A stretch of 64,000 nt of DNA, taken from Aurelia coerulea. Its lineage: Eukaryota; Cnidaria; Scyphozoa; Semaeostomeae; Ulmaridae. The notes beneath the pieces are model-generated. The model saw only the letters and a list, made by a program, of their open reading frames with translations, was not told the DNA's origin and searched no databases. This document shows, one piece after another, positions 63,165 to 64,000 of this stretch. The DNA lies in NCBI GenBank assembly GCA_039566865.1, contig CM076953.1, forward strand, positions 3,658,001 to 3,722,000. Direction: 5' to 3'. Numbering within the stretch: the stretch's first letter is position 1; the number at the start of each line of letters is the position of its first letter. A program made the translations under genes and the position numbers.

Positions 63165-63331
63165 CTAGAAGGAAAGAAATTTATTCAAGATCAAAGATGT
63201 GTGAACAATTACAGTAAACCCACAAAAAGGAACTGCTGATTAAGAAACTTCAGACTGATTTTTGGCCAATATAAGAACCATTATATAAATGTATGGGAAC
63301 CATTTTTTTATGAGTGTCTTTTCTGTGACAC

Positions 63332-63537
63332 AAACTGTATAAAAGAAGGTCGGATGCAAAAAAGACAAGATATTTAGCACACTGAGGCCTTTCTGACTTG
63401 TGTCTTCATCAGAGTGTGACTTACAACACTTTTACTTCAGTTTTGTAAGTCACACTCTGATGAAGACACAAGTCAGAAAGGCCTCAGTGTGCTAAATATC
63501 TTGTCTTTTTTGCATCCGACTTTCTTTTATACAGTTT
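63332..63537. mobile_element. 206-bp near-perfect palindrome
   Basis: AAACTGTATAAAAGAAGGTC pairs with its inverted copy at 63518-63537, and the arms continue with TGACTTGTGTCTTCATCAGA and TCTGATGAAGACACAAGTCA. The loop is about 25 bp. Very few mismatches, so it is recent or conversion-maintained. Confidence 0.92.
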
Positions 63538-63570
63538 ATTCGTACAACTTTCTACCAATATTCTGTGACA

Positions 63571-64000
63571 CGCATAGAGCTCAAATCTTTTAAAAGGTGG
63601 GTGTACAATTGTATTAAAATTTTCTTTGAACTAAATGGCTTGGAAGGGCCTTACGGTAATTTGCTGTAAATCTGCCACGGAAATTTTTGATATCTTGATT
63701 AGTTTAAAAATGGCAGCATTTATTTTATTTGAGGCTGTTGTGACGTCATCAAATTTTTAAATCCAAACCCAAAATTTCTATATCCAAAACCAGAAGGGCG
63801 ACAGATTTCTGCTCGTCTTCATATCGTAGAGCTTCATCAACTATTGTTTTGTTGAGGATTGTATCATTTTTCCTCAATCGATTTAGGATTTACGATGATT
63901 TCAGGTTTTCCAACATTGTTCATGAATTCTTGCAAAATGATTAGAATGCCGCCATTTTGTAAAAAATCAATATTTCAAAAAATTTCCACGGCAGATTTAC
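63571..64000. mobile_element. Family A element running off the window
   Basis: GCATAGAGCTCAAATC start, TGACGTCA at 63741, inverted ATGCCGCCATTTTG near 63947. The right end lies beyond 64000. Confidence 0.85.

Noticed and set aside
3494..63164. HYDIN as the gene identity
   Set aside because: HYDIN also has ASH repeats, but the CH-domain placement, the RWLFPIRGIPE region and the WVYELRGVLP terminus fit CFAP47 better. A profile search would settle it.

Overview
This is eukaryotic, AT-rich, intron-rich DNA. It reads as an animal genome with an active cilium. Dense short inverted-repeat transposons, tRNA- and 5S-derived SINE-like elements and LINE 3' fragments suggest a marine invertebrate, most likely a cnidarian. 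That taxonomic guess is low confidence, because nothing in the window is diagnostic.

One gene fills almost everything. I find 43 minus-strand exons from 63164 down to a stop codon at 3494. All have AG acceptors and GT donors, and all 42 exon-exon junctions are phase-compatible. Joined, they encode about 2,524 residues, with the 5' end beyond position 64000. The protein is a chain of immunoglobulin-like ASH/MSP-type beta-sandwich repeats around one calponin-homology (CH) domain (about residues 1033-1165 of the visible part). That layout, the C-terminal motifs and the length identify it as an orthologue of CFAP47, a large protein of the central apparatus of motile cilia. I see no second gene.

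Layout: 1-3330 is a ~68-bp satellite in two head-to-head blocks, ending just beyond the CFAP47 polyadenylation signal. 3494-16072 holds the C-terminal exons (35-43). 16825-32180 holds the middle ASH exons. 30947-40674 holds the CH-domain region and its flanks. 40563-63164 holds the upstream ASH exons.

Introns are packed with non-autonomous elements. At least two families have 9-bp target duplications and long inverted repeats (Mutator-like). Several have TA duplications (Tc1/mariner-like), two copies have TTAA duplications, and there is a 2.2-kb foldback with a 6-bp duplication. Several are nested, giving a relative insertion history, and one insertion is matched by a paralogous empty site. 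Other notable points are a partial tandem duplication of one exon with its donor site, minisatellites abutting splice sites, and a family that spreads TGACGTCA palindromes through the introns.
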